From: DASXVX01 sp036504075
Lineage (GTDB): Bacteria; Bacillota; Sulfobacillia; Symbiobacteriales; Symbiobacteriaceae
NCBI GenBank assembly: GCA_036504075.1
Contig: DASXVX010000033.1
Location: 1 to 64,000 of the forward strand
Direction: 5' to 3'
Length of the DNA: 64,000 nucleotides
Shown here: positions 18,931-27,818 of the stretch, piece after piece
Layout: each line of letters starts with the position of its first letter
Position numbering within the stretch: the first letter of the stretch is position 1
Translations under genes and position numbers: made by a program
Notes under the pieces: model-generated
Told to the model about the DNA's origin: nothing
The model's input: the letters and a program-made list of their open reading frames with translations, nothing else
Databases searched by the model: none

Positions 18931-19203
18931 CGATCTCATTTGATCTCATGCGATTCCAACTCAAGCCGTTTCCAAGGGTTTTGATCTCATCTCAATCCCC
19001 GATCATTTCATGCGATTCCTGGCGGTTGGCATTTGAAGCCAGGTCGGGGTGCGAGGTCGCGAGGCTAAATTCCCGGCCCTGGCCGTTTCCCGCCACTTTT
19101 CCTGTAATGGTGGCAGAATGGGACGAAGGTCGGGCCACCAGCTTTGCGATCTCATGCGATTCCACGCGATTTCATGCGATTGGTTCTAAACGAGCGAAGC
19201 CCC
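18931..19203 (+). repeat. Repeat A, copy 4 (3'-truncated)
   Basis: Begins at cgatctcatttgatctcatg inside the broken Ig gene and ends after ggttctaaacgagcgaagccc, where the terminator hairpin of the other copies should start. It lacks the gattccc lead-in as well. It lies between the gene remnant and the Mop gene. Confidence 0.85.
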
Positions 19204-19232
19204 AACGGGCACAGAGTATATGGAATATTACG

Positions 19233-19262
19233 TTCACGCGTTTGGGTATAATGTGGTATAGT
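19233..19262 (+). promoter_or_regulatory. Candidate promoter of the Mop gene
   Basis: TTCACG (19233-19238), 18-base spacer, then TATAGT (19257-19262) with an extended TG at 19254-19255. An alternative TATAAT is at 19247. The -35 is weak. Confidence 0.4.
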
Positions 19263-19355
19263 GAATAGGTACATAGAACTACCATTCTGCAGTGCATATT
19301 GCGTGGAGCTCCTGGGAATACTAGAACGGATCGACCATGTAAGGGAGGAATCGGC

Positions 19356-19559
19356 ATGAAGTTGAGCACCCGTAACCAGCTCAAGGCAACCGTGAAATCC
19401 GTGGAGACGCAGGGACTCATGTCCAAGGTGATACTGGAGGTCGGGGGCCAGACGCTGACCGCGATGATCACGGCGGACGCCGTCAACGAACTGGAGCTCA
19501 AGACCGGTGAGCACGTCTCGGCCCTGATCAAGTCGACATCGGTGATGGTTGCCAAATAA
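19356..19559 (+). CDS. Mop/TOBE-domain molybdate-binding protein
   Basis: A 67-residue protein consisting of one TOBE (Mop) domain, as in molbindins: STRNQLKATVKSVETQG, VILEVGGQTLTAMIT, GEHVSALIKSTSVMVAK. Such proteins bind molybdate or tungstate and buffer it in the cytoplasm. ATG 19356 follows AAGGGAGGA with good spacing. It stands convergent to the Dms-type molybdoenzyme operon, so molybdate supply for that enzyme is a plausible role. A strong terminator follows. Confidence 0.88.
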   Translation: MKLSTRNQLKATVKSVETQGLMSKVILEVGGQTLTAMITADAVNELELKTGEHVSALIKSTSVMVAK

Positions 19560-19593
19560 GGCACCCCGAGAGCGTCGCCAACGCTGAACGCCA

Positions 19594-19633
19594 AAAAAGC
19601 CCCCATGCTTGCCTCGGCAAGCGTGGGGGCTTT
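19594..19633. terminator. Bidirectional terminator
   Basis: AAAGCCCCCATGCTTG and CAAGCGTGGGGGCTTT arms between the Mop gene (+) and the radical SAM gene (-), with A/T runs at both ends. Confidence 0.85.
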
Positions 19634-19641
19634 CGGCATCA

Positions 19642-20979
19642 TCACAAATCCAAACCAGGGTCAAACGTCTGCGGCGTCGTGAGCCCAACTTTCAGCTCCC
19701 GCAGCACGGACCCCTCCGGCCGGCGCTCAACCACGTACGTACAGATCCCGACCTCGACATCCAGTTCCTTTAAGTCCGCCACCCGGCTCGGGTGAAATTC
19801 CAGGTAGCGATGCGCTTGATTCACCACGTACCTGCGGTACCCGGCTCGCCCGAAGACCTTCTGCACCTTCGTGACATCCGCCCCGAACACCTTGGCCGAC
19901 TTCCAGAAGTAGTCCCGCTCCGAGGCGTACGCCACCTCCGGCAGCTCCGCCCCCCAGCTCTGCTGGAAGACCTGCCCCGTGTGCTTGTTCTCCAGCGAGC
20001 AATAATGCCCGCTGATCCCCATGCCCTCATCCAGCATGTACGCCAGCAACGCCAGGCAGTCCAGTTCACTCCCGGCGACCGGCAACCCGCCGGCATACCA
20101 GTAGTCGTACAGCGTCTCGTACGGCCGGTTCTTCACCTTGTAGCCCCGCCGCCGGAACTCCTCCGCATTATGGAAGGGGAAGCCGAACTCCAGCAGGTTC
20201 ACGCCGAACACCTGCAGCCGCTCCAGTTCCCGCAGCATTTCCTTCATGATATCGAGCGTGCCCGGCAGCACCGGCGTCTCCACCATGACCGCGGGCACAA
20301 ACTCCCGGGCCAGGGCGATGCGCTCGTAGGTGTGGCGGCGCGCCGCCGCCGAGTCGTGGGCCCGGACGCTGAACCGAATCTCGTCCAGCCCGGCGGCCTG
20401 AAAGCGCGCCAGCAACTCCCGGTCCACGTGGTCCCCGGATGTGTAGAGCCGGGTGTGGACCGCCGGGAACTGCTCCCGAGCCGTCCGGAAGAAGGCCACG
20501 GCCTCTTCCGGGAAAAGCAGCGGCTCGCCGCCGGTCAGCGCCAGGTGGCCGACCTGGTACCCGCCCGCCGCCATTTCGACCAGTTCGGCCGCCACGTCCC
20601 GCTTGACCCGGTTGTATTGGTCGTAGTCTTCCTGGTTGGGGTTAAAGCAATAGAAACAGCTCCGGTGGCACCGGAGCGAGGTGTAAAAGGTGGCACTGCC
20701 CATGCCCTGTGCGCAAGCCTCGCACGCGGGCGAAATGGGACCCGTGTGGATGCTGTGACCGTTGTTCCGAAAGCCGGCACCCTTGGCCCGCAGCACGTCC
20801 CGCAGTCCGTCCCGCCTGGCGGTCGCCTTCGCCGCCTCGTCATCCGGGTCAAATTCGATGCCGGTCTGCCGAACGGTGTCGGCAAACTGGTCGTAAATTT
20901 CGGCGTACACTTCGGCGTAGGCGCGCAAGTCGCGGTTGCGGATGGCGCCCAGATTCGCCCGGTTCAAATCGACGATCAT
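19642..20979 (-). CDS. Radical SAM protein of the Dms-type operon
   Basis: A 445-residue radical SAM enzyme. The cluster motif is CHRSCFYC (CxxxCxxC), preceded by another cysteine group CEACAQGMGSATFY. A GGEPLLF motif (SAM-binding) follows. It carries later cysteines (DCLALL, HYCSLENKH). ATG 20979 has GGGGAGGAAAC upstream. It is the last gene of the minus-strand run dmsA-dmsB-dmsC-torD, 30 bases after torD, so it likely matures or serves the molybdoenzyme or its substrate pathway. The exact reaction is not known from sequence. Confidence 0.8.
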   Translation of the reverse strand: MIVDLNRANLGAIRNRDLRAYAEVYAEIYDQFADTVRQTGIEFDPDDEAAKATARRDGLRDVLRAKGAGFRNNGHSIHTGPISPACEACAQGMGSATFYTSLRCHRSCFYCFNPNQEDYDQYNRVKRDVAAELVEMAAGGYQVGHLALTGGEPLLFPEEAVAFFRTAREQFPAVHTRLYTSGDHVDRELLARFQAAGLDEIRFSVRAHDSAAARRHTYERIALAREFVPAVMVETPVLPGTLDIMKEMLRELERLQVFGVNLLEFGFPFHNAEEFRRRGYKVKNRPYETLYDYWYAGGLPVAGSELDCLALLAYMLDEGMGISGHYCSLENKHTGQVFQQSWGAELPEVAYASERDYFWKSAKVFGADVTKVQKVFGRAGYRRYVVNQAHRYLEFHPSRVADLKELDVEVGICTYVVERRPEGSVLRELKVGLTTPQTFDPGLDL

Positions 20980-21008
20980 GGCGGTTTCCTCCCCGGCTCG
21001 GTCTGGAC

Positions 21009-21713
21009 TCAGGCCGCGTCCTGCAGCAACTCCGCCAGGATGCGGCGGTCGACGGACAGGAACCCCGCCAGCAAATGGGCCATGCCCCGGTAGAACGCGG
21101 TGTTGGCGCCGGCCGCGGTGTCGGCGGCAAACGCCTGCGCCCATTTGAGCACGTGCTCGTCGAGGAAGCTGGTCTGGTCCCGCAAGACCGCCACCAGTGC
21201 GGCCCCCTCCCCCGCCCCGGCGTGATCAACGGCCAGGCGGCAGGTCTCAGACAGGAAGTTCAGCTCCAGGCCGATGTGGTCATCCGGCTCGGAGCCGAGA
21301 TACCGGGGCGCAAAGCCGTACGCCAGATACGCCTGCCGCACGGCGAGCGTCTCCGGCTGAAAGAGCAGGCGGTCCTCGCTGCGGTAGGCCGACTCATACG
21401 GGGGGGCAGGCAGCCGGTCGGGTCCGATAAACAGGCGGGTGTAGTCCCACTTCAGCTGGTCAAACGCCTCGTCGGTGGCGTTACCGGGGTCGCCCAGATA
21501 CCCGAGCACCTCGTCCGCACCCTGTGCGATCAGGGCGGACTCCTCCCCGAACGGGAAAACGCGGAGGGCGTCGCTTTCCGCCAGCGCCCGGACCAGGTCC
21601 CGCCCCGGTTCCGCCAGGAACGCCTGCATCAGCAGGTGATAGGCGAACGCGCGGGCTTCCAGCGCGGCGGTCAGCTCTTCGGTTTGAATCAGGGCCTCGG
21701 CGTTCGTAGCCAT
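21009..21713 (-). CDS. TorD/DmsD-family molybdoenzyme chaperone
   Basis: A 234-residue helical cytoplasmic chaperone that binds the Tat signal and apoenzyme of DMSO-reductase-type proteins. The signature FDQLKWDYTRLFIGPDRLP followed by APPYESAYR is typical. ATG 21713 is taken as the start: AGGAGAG is six bases upstream, whereas an earlier in-frame ATG two codons before is too close to it. It follows dmsC and precedes the radical SAM gene in one operon. Confidence 0.85.
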   Translation of the reverse strand: MATNAEALIQTEELTAALEARAFAYHLLMQAFLAEPGRDLVRALAESDALRVFPFGEESALIAQGADEVLGYLGDPGNATDEAFDQLKWDYTRLFIGPDRLPAPPYESAYRSEDRLLFQPETLAVRQAYLAYGFAPRYLGSEPDDHIGLELNFLSETCRLAVDHAGAGEGAALVAVLRDQTSFLDEHVLKWAQAFAADTAAGANTAFYRGMAHLLAGFLSVDRRILAELLQDAA

Positions 21714-21799
21714 GGCCATCTCTCCTGTTCGACGGATGATAAGGAAAGGCCCGGGGCCGGAAAGCGCAGCCCCGGGCGCCATACGCAGCAGAAGCAGAG

Positions 21800-22654
21800 T
21801 CAGCCGATCATGATCTTGACACCGGTCATGTAGAAGAGGTAGCGCCCGACCAGTTCGCCGGCCAGCACGAAGAGCAGGGCCGTGTAGACGAGGCCGGTCG
21901 CCGTCTTGCCGGCGGAGAGCTGCCGCCGAACGAACATGAGCGGCACCAGACCGCCGACCAGCGCCAGCGCCCACCGGGCAATCAGAGCCGTGCCGTACTG
22001 GCCTGCCAGCATCGCCAGGGTCGCCTGGGCTGCCTTGCCGCCCATTTGCAGGGAGGCCAGGTAGAACGGGAAGGCGATCAGTTCGGCCACGACGGCCGCC
22101 GCCGCCACCCAGATGAGTACCTGTAGATTCGGCGCGACCTGCGCATGATCCTTGCCGAACAGCACCACCAGGCCGGCGGCCAGCGCCGCGCCCAGGAAGA
22201 GCGCCGTGACGACGAAGGCTACGTAGGTGTGGAAGCCCTGCCAGGCCGGCTTCATGGACAGGTCATAGACGGCGGCCATGGAGACCACGGCGCAGATGCC
22301 GGCCAGAACGGTCAGCCAGTCCACAATCTTCCGGACGGCGACGGTCTTCTCGGTCAGCACGCTGACCAGGAGCATCACGAAGAAGCCGCCGGCGAAGAAA
22401 ATCTCACGGGAGAGCCAGGAGGTGGACAGGTTCCGCAGGGCATTCAGCGCCCGCTCCGGGTGGCCCAGGTGGAACAGGGTGGTGATCAAAGCGATCGCCG
22501 CCAGGGGCAGGAGGACCAGGTTCGCCTTCTTATAGGCGGCGTCCATGGCCGCATCCTTGTTCACGGTCCGGAACCAGGTGATCAACAGGAAGGCGCCAAC
22601 GGCAGCCTGGCTGATCACTGTGAAGAGAATCAGGGCCCATTCTTTCGTTTCCAC
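21800..22654 (-). CDS. dmsC: DmsC-like membrane anchor subunit
   Basis: A 284-residue protein with about eight transmembrane helices, matching the DmsC quinol-oxidising anchor. Charged loop signatures such as LFHLGHPERALNAL and LSTSWLSREI are those of the family. It would bind menaquinol and pass electrons to the DmsB-like subunit. GTG 22654 follows AAGGGGG. It lies 16 bases downstream of dmsB. The menaquinone genes at 30-35 kb fit this role. Confidence 0.85.
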   Translation of the reverse strand: METKEWALILFTVISQAAVGAFLLITWFRTVNKDAAMDAAYKKANLVLLPLAAIALITTLFHLGHPERALNALRNLSTSWLSREIFFAGGFFVMLLVSVLTEKTVAVRKIVDWLTVLAGICAVVSMAAVYDLSMKPAWQGFHTYVAFVVTALFLGAALAAGLVVLFGKDHAQVAPNLQVLIWVAAAAVVAELIAFPFYLASLQMGGKAAQATLAMLAGQYGTALIARWALALVGGLVPLMFVRRQLSAGKTATGLVYTALLFVLAGELVGRYLFYMTGVKIMIG

Positions 22655-22670
22655 GCGGCTGACCCCCTTC

Positions 22671-23222
22671 CTACTTTCTGGCTTCCGGCTTCGCTTTGAT
22701 GATGATCGACGGGCCGGTCAGGCTCGGATCCGGCATGCCTTCCACAACCTGCACGCCGGGATGCTTCTTCTTGAGTTCAGCCAGGTCGCCGAATTCCAGC
22801 ACCCGCATGATGCAGGAGTCGACGCAAGTGGGGTTGCCGCCCTTGGCCGTCAGATCGACACAGCCGTCGCACTTGCCGACCACGCCCTTCTCCTCCAGGT
22901 ACTGGGGAGCGGAGTACGGGCAGGACCAGGTGCAGTACTTGCAGCCGATGCAGACATCCTGGTCGACGACGACGAGGCCGTCCTCGGCCCGCTTGTGCAT
23001 GGCGCCGGTCGGGCAGTTCTGCACGCACCGCGGATTCTCGCAGTGGTTGCAGCCGATAGAGATGAAGTAAGCCCAGGGCTTGGGAAACTTGCCGCCTTCG
23101 AACGTGTGCACCGTACGGAAGAGGACGCCGGGGGCGACGTTGTTCTTATCCTTGCAGGAGATCTGACAGGTTTTGCAGCCAATGCAAACCGTCTGGTCGA
23201 AGTAAAAACCCTTTTGTGCCAC
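22671..23222 (-). CDS. dmsB: DmsB-like [4Fe-4S] electron-transfer subunit
   Basis: A 183-residue ferredoxin-type protein with four cysteine clusters: CIGCKTCQISC, CNHCENPRCVQNCP, CIGCKYCTWSCP and CDGC..CVDSC. This matches DmsB/NrfC-type subunits that carry electrons from the anchor to the molybdenum subunit. GTG 23222 has AAGGAGGTGG upstream. No Tat signal of its own; it would be exported with the catalytic subunit. Confidence 0.92.
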   Translation of the reverse strand: MAQKGFYFDQTVCIGCKTCQISCKDKNNVAPGVLFRTVHTFEGGKFPKPWAYFISIGCNHCENPRCVQNCPTGAMHKRAEDGLVVVDQDVCIGCKYCTWSCPYSAPQYLEEKGVVGKCDGCVDLTAKGGNPTCVDSCIMRVLEFGDLAELKKKHPGVQVVEGMPDPSLTGPSIIIKAKPEARK

Positions 23223-23237
23223 GGTCAGTCCACCTCC

Positions 23238-25841
23238 TTAAAACACAATCCGCTGCTTCCACAGGTAGTCAGGCGTCAAGGGAGCACCGGTCCACTTCCC
23301 GACCTGCACGATGCAGGTGTTCCACGGCTGTTCACCCTGGCCGGACAGCCGGGTGCCGGAGAGCGAGTTGGTCGCGCCGGCCTTGTCGATGCCGGTCTCG
23401 TCATCCTTGTCCACCCAGGCGCCCTCGCCCATGGTGACGACGCCGGGCGTCATCCGCTCGGTCAGGTGGAGCGGGCGAATGGCCTTGCCCCACTTGGAGG
23501 TAATCAGCACGGTTTCGCCTTCCGTGAGGCCGCGGGCTGCGGCATCCGCCGGGTTCATGTTAAACTCCTGCGGGAACGCCTCACGCAGCTGCCGGACGTT
23601 GTCGAACACGGAGTGGGACCGCCGCGGATAATGGAACGTGAACATCTGCAGCGGGTACTCGCCCTTCACGCCGGCCTTGAAGTCCTTGAAGGTGTCTTCG
23701 AAGCCTTCCACCGGCGCCTGGTACATGGCGATCGGCGGGCACTCGGTGAACCCGTAGGCGTGGATGACGTCGGAGAGCGCCTTGCAGTGAATCTCCAGCT
23801 TGCCGGAAGTTGTGGCGAGCTTGTTCTTCTCGGGGTCGTCCCGGAAAGCCTTGTAGGCGATGTTGACGAGCTTGTCGCCCGCCGCCCGCGGCACCTGGTA
23901 CGCACCCTTCTCCCGGAACTCCTTCAGCGTGATGCGGCCCTGCTGCGGCTTGCCGGCGACCTTCCACTCGGCGATATCCGCATCGGTGATGGTCACCAGG
24001 CTCTCCATGCCGGTGTTGTCGGGCTTGACGACCTTGGCGCTGGCAATCTGGTTGAAGAACTGCTGCTTGATCGGCAGCGGATGGACCTTTTCGGGGTCGA
24101 CGCCCAGCCGCTTGGCCAGTTCGCGCTCCATCCAGATGCCTTCCTTGCACTCGTACAGCGGCTCGATGATCTGCTCCTGGTAGAAGACGGCTTCGGGGTT
24201 GCCGGTGCGAAGCGCCCCGGCCTTCTCCCACTGGCTGCATTCCGGCAGCACCACGTCGGCGTACTTGGAGACGGTCGAGAGCACGATGTCGCTGGTGACG
24301 ATGAAGTCGACCTTGCGCATCGCCTCAATGCCCTTGTTGGTACCCGAGGACTGGTTGAGGAAGTTGCCGCCGGAGTCGGTGCGCAGGCTGTAAATCATTT
24401 TGATGTCGCACTTGGTCTTGCCGCGCTGGCCGAGCGTAAACTCGCCCTTCAGAATGGCGTCGTAGGTCTCCTCGTAGGCCATGGAGTACCAGTCGGTCTT
24501 CTCGGGCTTCGAGAACGTGTAGGTCTCGTACGGATGCAGCGGGTTGGGCAGGGCGGGCACGCCGCTGGAACCGCCGTTCACCATGGAGATGCTGCTGTAG
24601 CTCTGCCGGCTGTGGTAGGACATAAAGACGCCGCCGCCGGAAACGCCGACGTTGCCGGTCATGAAGCCGACCGTCAGGTAAGCCTGGCAGTACTGCTGGC
24701 CACGGTACGTCCGGGCCGGGGCCGCAGAAGAGTTCATGATTGCGGGCTTGGTGGTGGCCAGTTCGTTGGCGAAGTGACGAATCACCATGGGGTCGGTGCC
24801 GCAGATATTCGAAGCCCACTCGGGCGTCTTGGGCACGCCGTCGTAGGTGCCGAGGACGTAATCCCGGAAGCTCTCCTTGGGATCGGCGCCCTTGGGCATG
24901 TGGTCAGCGTCGAAGCCGACGCAGTACTTGTCCAGGAAGGCCTGATCCTGCAGGTTGTTCTTGATCATGTGGTAGGCCATGCCGATCAGCAGGGCGGCAT
25001 CGGTGCCCGGGCGGACCGGGATCCACTCGTCGGCCAGGGCCTGAGCCGTGGCGGAGTAGTACGGGTCGACGACAATGACCTTGGCGCCGGCCTTCTTGAC
25101 CTGCAAATAGTTGTAAATGGGGTTGCCGGCGCTGGACCAGGCGGGGTTGGCGCCCCAGATGACCAGGAGCTTGGCATTGCGCCAGTCGAAGCGGTCGCTG
25201 CACTGCAGCGGATACGAGCCGTACATTTTGGCTTCGACCTGCGGCCAGGCGCCTTCGGACGTGACGCCCCAGGTGGTCAGGGCGCCGCCCATGGCGTTCA
25301 GGAGCCGGCTGTCGAGGCGGCCCGCCAGAATGGCCTTGGGGCCACCCGCGGCCTGGGCCTTCTTGATTTCGCCGGCCACGATATCGAGCGCTTCGTCCCA
25401 GGAAATCCGGACCCATTCGTCCTTGCCGCGCAGCTCTTTCTTGCCGCCGCCGGGCGCCCAGTTCTTGCGCTTCATCGGGTACTTGAGGCGGTCGGCACCC
25501 AGGACCTGCTGCCGCTGGGACCGGCCACGGGCGCAGCCGCGATGCTGCGGGAAATCAGGGGAATCGGGATGCGTGTCGTCCGTCTTCTGCCGAATGACGA
25601 CGCCTTCCTTGACCAGGGCCTTGTTCAGGCAACGTCCGCCGCAGTTGTGCCAGCAAGCTGCGGAGATCCATTTGCCTTCGGAAGCCGCGTCCGCCGCCTC
25701 GGCTTTGGAACCGACCTTCACCAATCCGGATTCCGGACCGGACAGGGCCACGGTGGCAGTGGCAACCGCCGCAGCGCTCCACCCCAGGAAGGTGCGCCTG
25801 TTTACACTGTGTTCCAGCGCGCGCTTGATGAGATTACCCAA
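23238..25841 (-). CDS. dmsA: Molybdopterin oxidoreductase catalytic subunit, DmsA-like, Tat-exported
   Basis: An 867-residue DMSO-reductase family protein. The Tat signal is at the N-terminus (VNRRTFLGWSAAAVATATVAL). The Fe-S site is CWHNCGGRC (C63, C67, C71) with C103. Molybdopterin-binding regions include VIWGANPAWSSAGN, VVDPYYSATAQALADEWIPV and GTDAALLIGMAYHM. TTG 25841 is chosen because GGAGGTG lies seven bases upstream; the in-frame ATG at 25916 is probably not used. Substrate cannot be told: DMSO, other S- or N-oxides and polysulfide-type acceptors are all possible. First gene of the operon. Confidence 0.9.
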   Translation of the reverse strand: MGNLIKRALEHSVNRRTFLGWSAAAVATATVALSGPESGLVKVGSKAEAADAASEGKWISAACWHNCGGRCLNKALVKEGVVIRQKTDDTHPDSPDFPQHRGCARGRSQRQQVLGADRLKYPMKRKNWAPGGGKKELRGKDEWVRISWDEALDIVAGEIKKAQAAGGPKAILAGRLDSRLLNAMGGALTTWGVTSEGAWPQVEAKMYGSYPLQCSDRFDWRNAKLLVIWGANPAWSSAGNPIYNYLQVKKAGAKVIVVDPYYSATAQALADEWIPVRPGTDAALLIGMAYHMIKNNLQDQAFLDKYCVGFDADHMPKGADPKESFRDYVLGTYDGVPKTPEWASNICGTDPMVIRHFANELATTKPAIMNSSAAPARTYRGQQYCQAYLTVGFMTGNVGVSGGGVFMSYHSRQSYSSISMVNGGSSGVPALPNPLHPYETYTFSKPEKTDWYSMAYEETYDAILKGEFTLGQRGKTKCDIKMIYSLRTDSGGNFLNQSSGTNKGIEAMRKVDFIVTSDIVLSTVSKYADVVLPECSQWEKAGALRTGNPEAVFYQEQIIEPLYECKEGIWMERELAKRLGVDPEKVHPLPIKQQFFNQIASAKVVKPDNTGMESLVTITDADIAEWKVAGKPQQGRITLKEFREKGAYQVPRAAGDKLVNIAYKAFRDDPEKNKLATTSGKLEIHCKALSDVIHAYGFTECPPIAMYQAPVEGFEDTFKDFKAGVKGEYPLQMFTFHYPRRSHSVFDNVRQLREAFPQEFNMNPADAAARGLTEGETVLITSKWGKAIRPLHLTERMTPGVVTMGEGAWVDKDDETGIDKAGATNSLSGTRLSGQGEQPWNTCIVQVGKWTGAPLTPDYLWKQRIVF

Positions 25842-26278
25842 GTAGTTACACCTCCGGTTCAAACCTCGCAATGAATGCGCTGCCGAATCTTGCTGCGTCT
25901 GTACGATAAATCGCATGGCCCGCCCGGGTCACCGCCAGATGCCGGGAATGGCCCGATCGGGTATGACTAGGAGGACGAGGTGCAGTCCCTGCCGGCGCCT
26001 GGTCTACGTCTGCGAGGCGGGCATTGGCGCTGCAGGAGCCGTTGCCATCCTGGAGACAGGCAGTGCGCCGTGGGAACCCGTTCCCCGATTGCCTCCTTTC
26101 GCGAGCACCACCGTGTCAAAATTTGTCGAAAGAAGTCTTACAAAAAGCTTAACACGGTGTGAAAATACCGCCCATGACCCGGTTGAGACATTCCCGTGCC
26201 CGTGAGGACGAGATTCTTCGTGGGTACAAAGTTCAACCACTGTAGCCAGGTGCCGGGCAACCGTCCGGAGACCTGAAC
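25842..26278. other. Upstream region of the Dms-type operon
   Basis: No convincing gene. It contains the inverted repeat at 26109-26159 and AT-rich promoter-like sequence on the minus strand (TTGTAA ... ACAAAT). Small open frames on either strand lack ribosome sites and family resemblance. Confidence 0.45.
26109..26159. promoter_or_regulatory. Inverted repeat, candidate operator of the Dms-type operon
   Basis: CACCGTGT (26109-26116) and ACACGGTG (26152-26159) are perfect 8-bp arms about 43 bases apart centre to centre, close to four DNA turns, flanking the AT-rich promoter region. Confidence 0.4.
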
Positions 26279-26316
26279 AAAACAAGAGTCAGGGAAATAT
26301 CCCTGACTCTTGTTTT
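26279..26316. terminator. Bidirectional terminator
   Basis: AAAACAAGAGTCAGGGA and its perfect complement with loop aata, downstream of the membrane-protein gene at 26343 (-). Confidence 0.85.
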
Positions 26317-26342
26317 GGGAGACTGTTGGGCGTCCGAAAGAG

Positions 26343-27599
26343 CTAACCCGCCACCAACCGGTATACTTCGAGCCCGCCCCACGCCAGGGCGACGGTTGCC
26401 GCCAGCAGCAGAAGCCCTTTGAACGCCGGCGCCTCGCCTTTGCGCTGCGCCTCGGGGGCGCTTAAGCCCTGCCAGGCCACCCACCCAGCCCCGCCGGCCG
26501 CGCAGGCGAAGGCCAGGAGCCGGAGCGTCCCGGCCGTTGCCAGGTGCCACCCGCCGCCGAACAGGAAAACCAGCAGCGCCAGGGCCGAAATGGCCGTCGC
26601 CGCCAGCCGCACAGACCTGGAGCGGAGGCGGACGCCCGCCGCCATCAGAACGGGGGCGTATGCGCCCCAGACGGTCATCAACCAGAACGCGCTGGTGGAT
26701 TCCTGCCAGGCAAAGGTCCGGGCGTCGGGCCATTGCCCGGCGGGCAGCGTGAACACCCGCTCCAGCCGGCGGTCCACTTCGAAGCTGCCAATAAAGGCCA
26801 CCGCCAGGGCCGCCAGCAGTGAAACCAGACCGTTGTGCGCCTGGTCTTCGTGGTAGCGGCGAAACAGGTACTCGGACACCCAGACGGAGCCCAGTACAGC
26901 GGCGTAGCTCACGTACCGGACGGCGGACAAGGCCCAGATTCCATTGCCCTGCATGGCGCCCATGATCAGGTAGCCCAGCGCCGCTACCAGCACCAGGCGG
27001 ACAGCGTCCCGCAGCGCGGCCTGCGGGAACCGGCGCTCCGCCAGGGCCATGCACATGCCGTAGAGTCCCCAGGCCGCGCTGATCAGCATCGCCCGGTTCC
27101 CCGCCGAGATGCCGGCTTGCTTATCGCCGATGACCAGTGTCAGTTCCAGGGTGATGTACCAGAGCGTGAACAGATTGGCCGCACCTACCAGCCACGCCGG
27201 CGTTTCCGCATCGCCGCCGAACCAGCGGTAGGCCAGGGCCGACAGGTAGAAAGCGGCGACCGGAACCAGGAATGTCACCCCGAACGGCAACATCTCCGAC
27301 GAATTGCGATGGAAAAGACCGGGCAAGGTCTCCCAGAGCATCAGCCGGCAGGCCGTCACAGCAAAGGACGCCAGCCCCGTCCAGCGGACAGCCGCCCCGG
27401 CGTCCCGCCACCCCCGCTCTCCGACCAGGAACCCGGCCCAGGTCAGGCCTGCCCCCTCCACCGCCAGGGACACCGTCAGCCAGGCGCCATGAAGCGCCGT
27501 TGCCTGCACGGCAGCCCCTAGCACCAACACTGCCAGAACGGCAATCCCCACTGCCATCCCGGCGCCCCCTCCCCTGGACGGACGCGTCATTGCCATGCC
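26343..27599 (-). CDS. Multi-pass membrane protein, DUF2339-like
   Basis: A 418-residue polytopic membrane protein with about twelve hydrophobic helices and few soluble loops. Segments such as WYITLELTLVIGD, GYLIMGAMQGNG and LVFLFGGGWHLATAG are seen. ATG 27599 is supported by GGAAGGGG eight bases upstream; much longer upstream frames are non-coding. Family assignment is tentative, based on overall helix pattern. Divergent from the gene at 27819. Confidence 0.65.
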   Translation of the reverse strand, partial: GMAMTRPSRGGGAGMAVGIAVLAVLVLGAAVQATALHGAWLTVSLAVEGAGLTWAGFLVGERGWRDAGAAVRWTGLASFAVTACRLMLWETLPGLFHRNSSEMLPFGVTFLVPVAAFYLSALAYRWFGGDAETPAWLVGAANLFTLWYITLELTLVIGDKQAGISAGNRAMLISAAWGLYGMCMALAERRFPQAALRDAVRLVLVAALGYLIMGAMQGNGIWALSAVRYVSYAAVLGSVWVSEYLFRRYHEDQAHNGLVSLLAALAVAFIGSFEVDRRLERVFTLPAGQWPDARTFAWQESTSAFWLMTVWGAYAPVLMAAGVRLRSRSVRLAATAISALALLVFLFGGGWHLATAGTLRLLAFACAAGGAGWVAWQGLSAPEAQRKGEAPAFKGLLLLAATVALAWGGLEVYRLVAG

Positions 27600-27818
27600 T
27601 GATCCCCTTCCAGAATGTCTACTACTGATTGATTCAAATAATAAGCATTTTTTCCTGCGTATCGTCCGGTTTTTACGTGAAAGACGGCCTGTCTTCTGTT
27701 GCCAGGAGAGCGGGCCGCCTTTATTTTCCCTTCCAGCCAAAATCCGCTTGACGTCGTGTTTGGGAAAAATTACCATAATATGCGAGGGTAGGGACGCTCT
27801 CCCGGGGAGGTCGAGGGT

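Noticed and set aside
22545..25874. Very long open frame on the plus strand opposite the Dms catalytic subunit
   Set aside because: It mirrors the codon pattern of the GC-rich minus-strand dms genes, has no ribosome site and low-complexity composition.
26004..26285. 93-codon minus-strand frame upstream of dmsA
   Set aside because: Overlaps the terminator and operator-like repeat, poor composition and no start signal.
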